64,000 nucleotides of DNA from an uncultured Eubacteriales bacterium (GTDB lineage: Bacteria > Bacillota > Clostridia > Oscillospirales > Oscillospiraceae), in NCBI GenBank assembly GCA_900546515.1, contig URDG01000009.1, forward strand, positions 5,313 to 69,312, written 5' to 3'. Of the stretch, positions 1 to 7,495 are shown one piece after another. The first letter of the stretch is position 1, and each line of letters starts with the position of its first letter. The position numbers and the translations under genes were made by a program. Under the pieces are notes generated by a model. That model did not search any database. It was not told where the DNA came from and worked only from the letters and a program-made list of their open reading frames with translations.

Positions 1-1
1 C

Positions 2-691
2 GGATGCTGCGCCACGCTTGCGGAGATAAAGATCGCTGACGGCTCACAGTTCCGGCGGAAGCTCGCCGGGGATACATATGGCTCGCCGGTATATCTCAAC
101 GCTTCGACCATGGCCGGGGCGGCAAACGCCGTAGTCGCCTCAAACGCCGACTGCTATGCCTTCCGGCAGAGCGGGCTTACGGTGTATCAGCGGCAGCTGT
201 TCCGCAACAGTGCGGACAAGCTTGACACCTGCTTTATCACAGCCGGCGGAGACATGCTTTTTCTGCGGGCAGGCGAGCCCGGCGGGGACGATGCCGTGAA
301 AGACTACATAGCCGAAAATGACGTGCTCTTTTCGCTGGCCTTCGGCCCGGTGCTCGTGGACGGCGGCGTTTTGCAGCAGTGTGCATCCTATCCGATAGGC
401 GAGGTACGCACGGAAGCGGCGCGCGCAGGTATCGGCATGACGGACGGGCTGCACTATCTTCTCATGACCGTCAATGGCACCGGCAGCAGGCCGGGCATCA
501 GCGTCAATGAGTTTGCAGAGCTCATGTATGACAGGGGCTGTGTAAAGGCGTATAATCTCAGCGGTGGGCAGACGGCCGAGATAACGATCCAGGGTGAGCC
601 TGCCAACAATGTCGACTTCGGCGCGGAGCGCGCCGTGAGCGATATGATCTATTTTGCTACGGCACTGCCGGGAGCGGAGGTGGCAGGATGA
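2..691 (+). CDS. phosphodiester glycosidase (NAGPA-like) family protein, 5' partial
   Basis: The reading frame is open from base 2, so the gene begins before the window; the first internal ATG at 110 is not its start. The visible 229 residues match the C-terminal part of the phosphodiester glycosidase/NAGPA family (also called exopolysaccharide biosynthesis or DUF2233 proteins): a conserved ASNADCY segment, an FGPVLVDGG segment, an RTE..GIG segment and the late block LLMTVNG followed by AYNLSGGQ. Family members act outside the membrane on phosphodiester-linked sugars. The family's usual LDGGGS block reads LSGGQT here, so the acidic residue is missing and activity may be altered. It overlaps the next gene by four bases (ATGA), so the four genes to 2623 look co-transcribed. 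Family assignment is fairly firm; substrate is unknown. Confidence 0.8.
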   Translation, partial: GCCATLAEIKIADGSQFRRKLAGDTYGSPVYLNASTMAGAANAVVASNADCYAFRQSGLTVYQRQLFRNSADKLDTCFITAGGDMLFLRAGEPGGDDAVKDYIAENDVLFSLAFGPVLVDGGVLQQCASYPIGEVRTEAARAGIGMTDGLHYLLMTVNGTGSRPGISVNEFAELMYDRGCVKAYNLSGGQTAEITIQGEPANNVDFGAERAVSDMIYFATALPGAEVAG

Positions 692-1689
692 ACGCTATAG
701 CCATATGCGCGGGCAGCACTGTCATCTACTGGAGCGGGATGATAATAGCGCTTGGCATCGCAGCGGGTTTTGCGCTTACCTACTCGCTGTATACCTCATA
801 TGTCGGCACGGGCAGACCGCTGTGGGTGCTGCTGCCGGCGGCGGTGTTTTTCTCCGTAGTCTTTTGCAGGCTCCTCCACTGGTACTGCCATATGGAGCAG
901 TATACGGGCCTTCTCAACGCGCTGACGGACTATTCCGGCGGCGGCTACTGTCTGCCGGGCGCAGTACTGGGTGTGCTGACCGCGGCATATCTGACAGGCA
1001 GGCTGGGCTTTACCGGCAATGCAGCGCGCATGCTTGACGCTGCGGCTCCCGGCGCGGCGCTGTGCGCGGCGTTCATCCGCCTGTCCGCGCTCTTCAACAG
1101 CTCATGCCGCGGTAAGATCGTCATCACCAGACCTGCGCTTCAGCATCTGCCGCTCGCGTCGCCGGTATATACCGGAGGCGCGGCGGAGTACCGCTTTGCA
1201 GCGTTCTTCGTTGAGTTTCTTGTGCTGCTCGCCGTATCTGCGGCGCTGCTGCGCTTCTATTTTTCCCGCCGCAGCATTGAAATGCGCGGCAGGGAATCGA
1301 GCGATGGACACACGGCACGCATGCTCCTGCTGCTGTTCAGCGCGGTCGAGTTCATATTCGACAGCACGCGCTATGACTCCAGCTTCATGCATTTAAACAG
1401 CTTTATCAGTATTGTACAGGTGTTTTCCGCAGCGTCGATGCTTGCGCTGCTCATCTATTACAGCCGCATGTCGGTGCGCGTCAGCGGCCGCAGCGGCAGG
1501 CGTGCCGGGCTGTGGATTGGCTGGGGCGCGTCACTGATATGCGCTGCGCTTGCGGAATACCTTGTTCAGCGCCATGGGGACTGGTACGGCCGCTGCTATC
1601 TTTTGATGTTTACGGGCCTTGCCGGGATGACTGCGGCGGTGTACGCAATGTATCTGGGCTGCTGCACGCAACCGGAACGGGAAGAATAA
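688..1689 (+). CDS. prolipoprotein diacylglyceryl transferase-like membrane protein
   Basis: A 333-residue protein with about seven hydrophobic segments laid out as in Lgt, the enzyme that moves diacylglycerol from phosphatidylglycerol to lipoprotein cysteines. Lgt-like features are a GGGYCLPGAVLGVL stretch where Lgt has its HGG loop (around residue 90), a conserved-looking FIRLSALFNSS block (around 135, Lgt has GR.xN), and SAVEFIFDSTRYDSS before a final SIVQVFS block, like the Lgt EF.RxD..QxxS region. The HGG histidine is not obvious, so this may be a paralogue rather than the housekeeping enzyme. Start overlaps the upstream glycosidase gene (ATGA). Its place between a glycosidase and a DUF4430 protein suggests a surface or envelope role, which is inference. 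Confidence 0.65.
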   Translation: MNAIAICAGSTVIYWSGMIIALGIAAGFALTYSLYTSYVGTGRPLWVLLPAAVFFSVVFCRLLHWYCHMEQYTGLLNALTDYSGGGYCLPGAVLGVLTAAYLTGRLGFTGNAARMLDAAAPGAALCAAFIRLSALFNSSCRGKIVITRPALQHLPLASPVYTGGAAEYRFAAFFVEFLVLLAVSAALLRFYFSRRSIEMRGRESSDGHTARMLLLLFSAVEFIFDSTRYDSSFMHLNSFISIVQVFSAASMLALLIYYSRMSVRVSGRSGRRAGLWIGWGASLICAALAEYLVQRHGDWYGRCYLLMFTGLAGMTAAVYAMYLGCCTQPEREE

Positions 1690-1707
1690 CGAAAGGAAAA
1701 AGGATAA

Positions 1708-2103
1708 ATGAAAAAAAGTCTGAAGATCGTCATAGCACTTGTCGTGCTGGCGGCGCTGATAGTCGGCGCGCTGTTTCTCTACAAGGCATATTACCCTGAG
1801 GGAACGCAGGGGGACAAGCAGCTTGTCGTGGAGGTCATACATGCCGACGGCAGCACGAAGGATTTCACAATAGACACGGACTCCGAAAATCTGCGCGGCG
1901 CTCTTGAACAGGAAAATCTGATCGAGGGCGACAACAGCAGCTACGGTCTGTACGTCACGACAGTCGACGGAGAGCGGGCCGACGAGTCGAAGCGCGAGTG
2001 GTGGTGCTTTACGAAGGACGGCGAAATGCTGATGACCGGCGTGGATGACACGATGATCCAGGACGGGGAGCATTATGAGATCACCTTCACGGCCGGCTGG
2101 TAA
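1708..2103 (+). CDS. membrane-anchored DUF4430 domain protein
   Basis: A 131-residue protein with one N-terminal hydrophobic segment (about residues 5-25) and no lipobox cysteine, so it is probably an anchored extracytoplasmic protein. The rest matches DUF4430, a small fold related to the C-terminal domain of transcobalamin and intrinsic factor: a VVEVIHADGSTKDFTI strand pair, an NLRGALE helix, a YGLYVTTVDG turn, EWWCFTKDGE and a final DGEHYEITFT strand. In Clostridia such proteins are often next to ECF-transporter S components, as here, where the next gene overlaps by 29 bases. A ligand-presenting role for the transporter is a reasonable inference; the ligand cannot be read from the sequence. 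The start has an AAAGGAAAAAGG ribosome site. Confidence 0.75.
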   Translation: MKKSLKIVIALVVLAALIVGALFLYKAYYPEGTQGDKQLVVEVIHADGSTKDFTIDTDSENLRGALEQENLIEGDNSSYGLYVTTVDGERADESKREWWCFTKDGEMLMTGVDDTMIQDGEHYEITFTAGW

Positions 2104-2623
2104 AATAAGCGTCCGTGAGATGTGCCTGCTGGCCCTGATGGGCGCGCTGATGTTCGTGATGCAGGTGGCAATGGCGCCGGTACGCAATGTGCATATGACG
2201 GATGTGCTCATCATCCTGACCGCCGTCTTCTTCGGCTGGAGAGTTATGTACTCCGTGTTCGTGTTCGTGGTGCTTGAGGGGCTTATGTGGGGCTTTGGGC
2301 TGTGGGTGCTGTCATACATGTACCTGTGGCCGATACTCGCCGCTGCCGCCGTGCTGATGCGTAAGAACGACTCATCCATCGTCTGGGCGATAGTGGCGGC
2401 GCTGCACGGGCTGTTTTTCGGCCTCGGCTGCTCCATCCCGTATCTGTTCATCGGAGGATGGAACATGGCTTTCACCTATTTCATCACCGGCATACCGTTT
2501 GACATACGCCACTGCATCGGCAACTTTGTGCTGACGTTTGTACTCTACTGTCCGCTGAAGCGCGCAATGGAGGCGGGAGCAAGGCAGATAAAACTCATAG
2601 GAAACGCGAAAAAAAGAATATAG
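2075..2623 (+). CDS. ECF transporter S component (substrate-binding membrane subunit)
   Basis: A 182-residue polytopic protein with five to six hydrophobic segments and the N-terminal pattern of ECF S components: a basic leader, then REMCLLALMGALMFVMQ, followed by a TDVLIILTAVFFG segment. S components bind one vitamin or similar small molecule and share the EcfT/EcfA energizing module, whose genes are not in this window. The start at 2075 lies inside the DUF4430 gene and has a GGGGAG site just upstream, so translation is probably coupled. Pairing with DUF4430 hints at a corrinoid-like or other large ligand, but that is inference. A strong hairpin follows the stop. Confidence 0.75.
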   Translation: MRSPSRPAGKISVREMCLLALMGALMFVMQVAMAPVRNVHMTDVLIILTAVFFGWRVMYSVFVFVVLEGLMWGFGLWVLSYMYLWPILAAAAVLMRKNDSSIVWAIVAALHGLFFGLGCSIPYLFIGGWNMAFTYFITGIPFDIRHCIGNFVLTFVLYCPLKRAMEAGARQIKLIGNAKKRI

Positions 2624-2630
2624 ACAGCAG

Positions 2631-2670
2631 CCGGCTCCCCGGAGAGTGTTCCTCTCCGGGGAGCCGGTTT
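2631..2670. terminator. bidirectional intrinsic terminator
   Basis: A perfect 16-bp inverted repeat (2631-2646 with 2652-2667, starting CCGGCTCCCC) closes a five-base loop and is followed by TTT on the plus strand. It lies between convergent genes ending at 2623 and 2683 and can serve both. Confidence 0.8.
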
Positions 2671-2682
2671 ATCTTACGGCGC

Positions 2683-3612
2683 TCAGGCGGCGCCGTTATG
2701 TTTTTTCTCGTTTCGTCTCTTGTTGGCCGTGTCGATAAGCCGGCGGAAGTGACTGCCGTTATGCTCGCCGTCAACAAGATGAGGATAGGCGCGCGCGATA
2801 CGCTCGTGGATAATGTTGTGGCCGAGCACACTGGTGATCTTCTGCTCCAGCTCCTCGCGGCGCTGTGCGGAGCGTTCCTGACGCGCATCCTCGCGCGCTT
2901 TGAGCTCCGTATTTATCTCGCTGCGCTTTTCAAGCACGCCGCGTATAACTTCTTTCTCCTTCTCATGGAGCTCAGGATGCTTTTCATCAAAGGCCTCGCG
3001 CTGCTCCTTCATGCGGTCGTAGCCTTCGTACAGGACCTTTTCGCCGACGGTGTCGGAGACGGCGGTCATCATTTTTTCAAGCTCCTCGACAGCCTTGAAG
3101 CGCTTGGGCAGCTTGAGCAGCTCTATGAGCGTGATGAGCGCGTCCGCCGCCATCAGCGCAGCAAATATCCAGATGAGCCACCAGCCCAGCCGAACCGGAA
3201 TGATGTCGATAAAGCGCTGCACGAGCGGGTGGAGCACGTCGACGACGAGCACGCAGGCAAGGCCCCATATGAGCGAGAACTCAAGGCATACATAGCCCTT
3301 TATGTTAAAGGGATTGTTGGAATAATCCCACCATTTGTCGTGGAAAAAGCTCTCCATGATAAAGCCGATGAAATACTCCAGCGCCGTCGTGACGAGCATG
3401 CTGCCCAGAAACAGCAGCGGAAAGCTCTCCTTCACCGGCTCCAGCAGCCACAGCACCAGCGCCACGCCGAAGCCGTAGATCGGGCAGACCGGGCCGTTGA
3501 GGAAGCCGCGGTTGACGAATATACCGCGCCGGCACGCCGCGAACACGACCTCCGCGCACCAGCCGAGGAAGGAATAGATGAATATAACCCATGCGGTCTC
3601 ATAAAAGCTCAT
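2683..3612 (-). CDS. putative ABC-transporter type IV/CmpB family membrane protein (PF06541)
   Basis: A 309-residue protein with four to five membrane segments in its first 170 residues and a charged, coiled-coil-prone cytoplasmic tail (about 170-309). The N-terminal half fits the PF06541 family: FIYSFLGWCAEVVFA, then FVNRGFLNGPVCPIYGFG, and HDKWWDYSNNPFNIKGYVCL followed by a LIWGLACV segment. These proteins are widespread in Clostridia and are called ABC permease-like, but their function is not established. The tail is rich in Glu, Lys and Arg with heptad-like spacing and could mediate self-association. The gene lies 42 bases after the flippase-like gene on the same strand, so the two probably form a transcription unit. 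GGAGAAAG ribosome site. Confidence 0.75.
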   Translation of the reverse strand: MSFYETAWVIFIYSFLGWCAEVVFAACRRGIFVNRGFLNGPVCPIYGFGVALVLWLLEPVKESFPLLFLGSMLVTTALEYFIGFIMESFFHDKWWDYSNNPFNIKGYVCLEFSLIWGLACVLVVDVLHPLVQRFIDIIPVRLGWWLIWIFAALMAADALITLIELLKLPKRFKAVEELEKMMTAVSDTVGEKVLYEGYDRMKEQREAFDEKHPELHEKEKEVIRGVLEKRSEINTELKAREDARQERSAQRREELEQKITSVLGHNIIHERIARAYPHLVDGEHNGSHFRRLIDTANKRRNEKKHNGAA

Positions 3613-3654
3613 ATCTCTTTCTCCTTTGGCAATGCCGCTTTATACGGCGCTGCA

Positions 3655-4698
3655 TTAATTTGTTTGTTCCGGCTCCGGGCCGCCGCCCCTGTTTTCCATT
3701 GCGCGGCTCGTCCTGCGCTGCGCAATGAACACGGTAGGCAGACTCACGATAAACGGCGCAAAATACGTTGCCGCGCGGTACAGCACGAGCGCGGCGCTAA
3801 CCGTGTTCTCCGGCGCAAACGGACCGAACAGCAGCGCAAAAGCCACATCGGCCGGACCGAGGCCGGATACGCTCGGCAGAACGCCTGCGATAAGCCACAC
3901 GAGCGAGCCCAGGGTCTGCGCATGCGGAAAGCTCAGTCCGCCGCAGCCCAGCGCGCGCATGCACAGGAGCGGCACCGAATACACGACGGCAAACTTCACG
4001 GCATTGATTGCCAGCACCGCCGCAATACGCCATTTCTGCGTGAGAAGGTTCTGCATTTCGGTGTACATCAGGCCGATGTTTTCCTTCCATCCGGCCTTTT
4101 TCTCACCGATCTTTCCTGTGTCGGGCAGCTTGTCGATGAGCCTGAGCATCAGCCGCCGCAGCTTATCCCACGTACACAGCAATATCAGCAGCGTGATTAT
4201 CGTAAGACATACGGCAAAGCCCGGCAGCAGATATTTCATTATGCCGGGGACTGCCGACTCAAGCCACGGAAGATTGAAAAGCAGCATTACGAGTGCATAG
4301 CAGAACACCGTCGCCTTATGGAAAATATACTTCACCGTCATCAGTCCCACCGTGTGTCCGACGTCGAGCGACTGAGCGTACAGATAGACGCTTTGCAGCG
4401 GGATCGTGATGATGCTGTTGCTGCACACGAGAGAGAACACGCCGGTCATTGTCAGCTCGAACGCCTGACGGTAGGTCAGCGACGGCAGACGGCTGCGCAC
4501 GAGCACAAGGCACATCGCAGAGTCGATGAGCTGGTAGCTTATCCCGGCGGCAATTATGAAAAATACAGCTGCGGCCGGAACCTCTCTGACCGCAGCCATT
4601 ATATCCGGCAGCTTGCTCCTGAACACCGTGAAAGTGACCGTAAGGAGCAGTACAAGCACGGCGATGCTGACGATATAGCCGCTTTTTTTCCTGTTCAT
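3655..4698 (-). CDS. lysylphosphatidylglycerol synthase/flippase-like membrane protein (PF03706)
   Basis: A 347-residue polytopic protein with about eight hydrophobic helices. It matches the LPG_synthase_TM (UPF0104/AglD-like) family, the flippase domain of MprF and its stand-alone relatives. Diagnostic features are the N-terminal SKLPDIMAAVREVP segment, a middle SIITIPLQSVYLY segment, and the C-terminal LPSVSGLGPADVAFALLFG followed by NTVSAALVLYRAATYF, where the family has its conserved small-residue loop and Tyr/Arg helix. No aminoacyltransferase domain follows, so it would translocate or bind a lipid rather than make lysyl-PG. It is preceded by a TTGACG/TATAAT promoter at 4778-4807. Confidence 0.75.
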   Translation of the reverse strand: MNRKKSGYIVSIAVLVLLLTVTFTVFRSKLPDIMAAVREVPAAAVFFIIAAGISYQLIDSAMCLVLVRSRLPSLTYRQAFELTMTGVFSLVCSNSIITIPLQSVYLYAQSLDVGHTVGLMTVKYIFHKATVFCYALVMLLFNLPWLESAVPGIMKYLLPGFAVCLTIITLLILLCTWDKLRRLMLRLIDKLPDTGKIGEKKAGWKENIGLMYTEMQNLLTQKWRIAAVLAINAVKFAVVYSVPLLCMRALGCGGLSFPHAQTLGSLVWLIAGVLPSVSGLGPADVAFALLFGPFAPENTVSAALVLYRAATYFAPFIVSLPTVFIAQRRTSRAMENRGGGPEPEQTN

Positions 4699-4777
4699 AT
4701 GATCTCACCCTGATTTATGGCAGCGCTGTATGATGCGGCAGGCGTATCATACGGTGCTGTCTGAGTATTGCACGGAT

Positions 4778-4807
4778 ATTATATAGCCGTAAGCTGCCGG
4801 CCGTCAA
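4778..4807 (-). promoter_or_regulatory. sigma-A-type promoter for the flippase-like gene
   Basis: On the minus strand TTGACG (4802-4807) is followed after 18 bases by TATAAT (4778-4783). A 7-bp inverted repeat GTATGAT/ATCATAC (4728-4734 and 4746-4752) lies just downstream of the expected start and could be an operator. The -35 overlaps a CCGGCCGT/ACGGCCGG hairpin (4797-4824) that may end the SGNH hydrolase transcript. Confidence 0.55.
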
Positions 4808-4826
4808 TAGTCCGGTACGGCCGGGG

Positions 4827-5507
4827 TCAGCCCAGCAGCTTCTTTATGCTCTCGGACGCGCGCTTATAAATGAGCTGCTGCCCGGCGAGATCGGGATGTA
4901 TACCGTCCGAGCAAAGGCAGGCGTCAAGCTCGTCTCCGGATGCCGGAAATGCGGAGCGCAGGTCGAGTATCAGGCAGCCCCTGTCCTTTGCCAGCTCCTC
5001 CGCAATGCGGCTGTAGCTCTCCTGCCAGCGGGATATTGCCTCAAGATCGCCGAGCCAGCGGAGTATGGCGGCCTTATCGAGCCCGCCGCGCGAGACGAAG
5101 TCCAGATAGCGGTGCGAGCTTATTGGCGGCAGCGTCGATACTATCGGCCAGCTGCCGTTTTTATATACCAGATCTATCATTTCCCTGTATATCTCACGGA
5201 AACGATCGGGCGGCGTCATGCATACATGCTCCGCCTCGGGAGCCGCGGCGACCTCGGCCCATCTGTAAGCGCAGTCGTTCCCGCCGTATTCCAGCACGGT
5301 ATAGCTGCCGAGTCCGCCGCGCTCCAGATCGTGCTGGAGCCGCGAAAAGCCACGTTCTATCGTCGCACCGAACTTGCTCCTGTTTTCTATGACGACGTTG
5401 TGTTCGGCTTCAAAGCAGCTGACGAGCTCATGACTGCGAACATATTTCCCGTCTTCCCCCAGACGCACGCACTCAAGCACGGAATCGCCGTAAACGCTTA
5501 TTTTCAT
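4827..5507 (-). CDS. SGNH/GDSL hydrolase
   Basis: A 226-residue cytoplasmic hydrolase. Block I is at the very N-terminus (YGDS, Ser9 as nucleophile), block III is GGND near residue 92, and block V is DGIHPDLAG near the C-terminus, giving the Ser-Asp-His triad of the SGNH superfamily of esterases and deacylases. I place the start at 5507 because a GGAGAAG site lies just upstream and the protein then begins directly with strand one; an ATG 39 bases upstream only adds low-complexity residues. It follows the histidine kinase gene by 52 bases on the same strand and may be part of that operon. Substrate not predictable; ester or acetyl removal is typical of the family. Confidence 0.8.
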   Translation of the reverse strand: MKISVYGDSVLECVRLGEDGKYVRSHELVSCFEAEHNVVIENRSKFGATIERGFSRLQHDLERGGLGSYTVLEYGGNDCAYRWAEVAAAPEAEHVCMTPPDRFREIYREMIDLVYKNGSWPIVSTLPPISSHRYLDFVSRGGLDKAAILRWLGDLEAISRWQESYSRIAEELAKDRGCLILDLRSAFPASGDELDACLCSDGIHPDLAGQQLIYKRASESIKKLLG

Positions 5508-5559
5508 TTCTTCTCCTTTTTCGCAAAGCTCTGCCGCGCTGCGCATGGCAGAACTTATG

Positions 5560-6609
5560 TTATTGTTCAGCTTCCTGTACAGAGAGCGGCAGCTCGACGA
5601 TAAACGTCGCGCCCGCTCCGGGAGCGCTTTCCACTGAGATCGTTCCGCCGCTCGATGTGACGATGCGCTTTACCAGCGCCAGACCGAGACCGTTGCCCTC
5701 TTTCTGATGCGAATTATCGACCTGATAAAACTTTGTGAATATCTTCTGCTGTTCGCCGGGAGCAATACCGGGCCCGGTGTCGGTGATAGTGAAGCACACC
5801 CTTTCGCCGACCTTTTTCAGCCGCAGTCTTATTGAGCCGCCGTAGGAGTCAAACTTGATCGCGTTATCTATCAGGTTTGTCCAGACGTGCATCATGAAGC
5901 CCTCGTAGCCGCAGTATTCGACCTCGTCCATCTCAATGTCAAAATCTATGTTTTTCTCGGTCCACTTGCGCTCAAGCGCAAATATGGACTGGCGTATCTG
6001 CTCGTCTAGCCGGTATGTATTCGACTTGGGTTTTATGCTCTCATTGTTGACCTTGCTGAGCAGCAGTATATTGCCGACAAGGTCGGACAGGCGGCGGGTG
6101 TTGAAAATTATTTTGTCGACGTACTTTGCCTGAAGCTCATGCGGCAGCTCGCTGTCCTGTAGGAGCGAGGCATAGCCCTCGATCGCGTTTATTGGAGTTT
6201 TGAACTCATGGGAGACGTTGGAGACAAAGTCTGTCTGCAAGGTTTCGGTCTCGGAGAGAGCCTTGGCCATGGCGTTGAAGCTCGTATATATCTCCTTTAT
6301 GTCACTTATGTTGCTTTTACATTCGAGCTGTATGCCAAAGTCGCCTTCGGCGACCTTACGCATCGCGGCGGCAACGGTCATGAGCGGCTTGATGAACGTG
6401 GAATTAAGAACTATTGCGACTACAACGCCGAATATGATGCCGGATATGAGCATGCGGAGACCTATAGGCATGCCGAGCGACACATGAAATCTGTCATTGA
6501 GCACGCGGACGACAAAATATGTCACCATGACAGTCAGCACGGCGCCTACCGCGGTGGATGACGAGAACTTGAGCTGAAAGCCCGGATGCAGATTTTTCAG
6601 CTTTTTCAT
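5560..6609 (-). CDS. membrane sensor histidine kinase
   Basis: A 349-residue two-component kinase. Two membrane helices (about 17-36 and 48-70) flank a very short outer loop of roughly 12 residues, so sensing is likely within or near the membrane. A HAMP linker follows (about 70-122), then a HisKA domain with NVSHEFKTPI (His134 as phosphorylation site). The HATPase_c domain shows the N box (NLIDNAIKF), G1 (DTGPGIAPGE), F box (IFTKFYQVD) and G2 (GNGLGLALV). It overlaps the regulator gene by four bases (ATGA) and must be its partner. The tiny loop resembles intramembrane-sensing kinases that detect cell-envelope stress, which is inference. Confidence 0.92.
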   Translation of the reverse strand: MKKLKNLHPGFQLKFSSSTAVGAVLTVMVTYFVVRVLNDRFHVSLGMPIGLRMLISGIIFGVVVAIVLNSTFIKPLMTVAAAMRKVAEGDFGIQLECKSNISDIKEIYTSFNAMAKALSETETLQTDFVSNVSHEFKTPINAIEGYASLLQDSELPHELQAKYVDKIIFNTRRLSDLVGNILLLSKVNNESIKPKSNTYRLDEQIRQSIFALERKWTEKNIDFDIEMDEVEYCGYEGFMMHVWTNLIDNAIKFDSYGGSIRLRLKKVGERVCFTITDTGPGIAPGEQQKIFTKFYQVDNSHQKEGNGLGLALVKRIVTSSGGTISVESAPGAGATFIVELPLSVQEAEQ

Positions 6610-7277
6610 GCCTTTTCCACCTTGTACCCAAGCCCGCGCATCGTGACTATTCTGAAGTCCTGGTTATCCTTGAAGCGGTCGCGCAGCCGCCCGATGTGAA
6701 CGTCCACCGTGTGCGTGTTCGTCTCCGACTCATAGCCCCATATGTCGTCCATGAGCTGCTGCCGCGTGAATATGCGGCCCGGATATGAAGCCATCTTGTA
6801 CAGCAGCATGAACTCCTTCTGCGGCAGCACCATGCTCTGGCCGTTTGTCGTGACCGTCAGCGAATCGCACTCCATCACGGTGTCCCCGACGACAAGACGG
6901 CGCTCGTTTATTATCTGAGCCCGCCTCAGAAGCGCGCCCACGCGCAGAAGCAGCTCGTTTACGTTCACGGGCTTGACCATATAGTCGTCGGTTCCGGAGA
7001 CGAAGCCCTCGCGCATATCGTCAAAGGCGTCGCGCGCGGTTATCATCAGAACGGGCGTATTGTAACCTGAAGCACGGATCGTCCTGACAAGCTCGTAGCC
7101 GTCCATGACGGGCATCATTATGTCGGATATGATAAGGTCGTAATAGCTTGTCTCCATTGCGGCCAGAGCCTTCTGACCGTTTGGGACGCCTACGACCGAA
7201 TAACCGTTCTTTATCAAAACATGGCTGAACAGCTGCCTGAGCTCGTTGTCATCCTCAGCAATCAAAATCTTGAACAT
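6606..7277 (-). CDS. OmpR/PhoB-family response regulator
   Basis: A 223-residue regulator with a receiver domain (1-115) and a winged-helix DNA-binding domain (about 125-223). The receiver has the acidic pair D9/D10, phospho-acceptor D52 in SDIMMPVMDGYEL, the switch Thr in MITARD and the conserved Lys in MVKPVN. The C-terminal domain ends with the typical VDVHIGRLRDRF and MRGLGYKVE blocks. It is the first gene of the operon with the kinase downstream and a GGGAGG ribosome site 11 bases before the ATG. The upstream 150 bases are AT-rich with a TTGACA at 7345-7350 (minus strand) but no clean -10 at ideal spacing. Target genes unknown. Confidence 0.93.
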   Translation of the reverse strand: MFKILIAEDDNELRQLFSHVLIKNGYSVVGVPNGQKALAAMETSYYDLIISDIMMPVMDGYELVRTIRASGYNTPVLMITARDAFDDMREGFVSGTDDYMVKPVNVNELLLRVGALLRRAQIINERRLVVGDTVMECDSLTVTTNGQSMVLPQKEFMLLYKMASYPGRIFTRQQLMDDIWGYESETNTHTVDVHIGRLRDRFKDNQDFRIVTMRGLGYKVEKA

Positions 7278-7370
7278 ATGAAATAAGACCTCCCAAAGTA
7301 TATATAAAGCTGCCCTCTCAAGCGCAAAACCGTGTATGTATCTTTGTCAATTGAGGGTACCATCTCACGT

Positions 7371-7404
7371 TAAACTGTTGCTCAATTATAATTCAACAAT
7401 AGTT
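7371..7404. promoter_or_regulatory. AT-rich imperfect inverted repeat upstream of the regulator operon
   Basis: AAACTGTTG (7371 on) is mirrored imperfectly by CAACAATAGTTT across an AATTATAATT core. It lies about 100 bases upstream of the response-regulator start. It could be an autoregulatory site; nothing more can be supported. Confidence 0.25.
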
Positions 7405-7431
7405 TATTTACAATAAAATCTTAACAGCAAA

Positions 7432-7473
7432 AGCAGCCCCGGGACGTGCGTGTAAGCGCATCCCGGGGCTGCT
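7432..7473 (-). terminator. intrinsic terminator of the clpC-like gene
   Basis: AGCAGCCCCGGGA (7432-7444) pairs with TCCCGGGGCTGCT (7461-7473), with an inner TGCG/CGCA extension. On the minus strand it is followed by TTTTGCTGTT. It sits 22 bases after the stop of the leftward gene. Confidence 0.8.
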
Positions 7474-7495
7474 CTGCCTGCCGAAGCTTATCTGA

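Noticed and set aside
2698..4713. A 671-codon open frame on the plus strand antisense to the PF06541 and flippase-like genes.
   Set aside because: It mirrors the codon bias of two well-supported membrane proteins on the other strand, crosses a gene boundary, and its protein is full of His/Arg/Gln without a recognisable domain.
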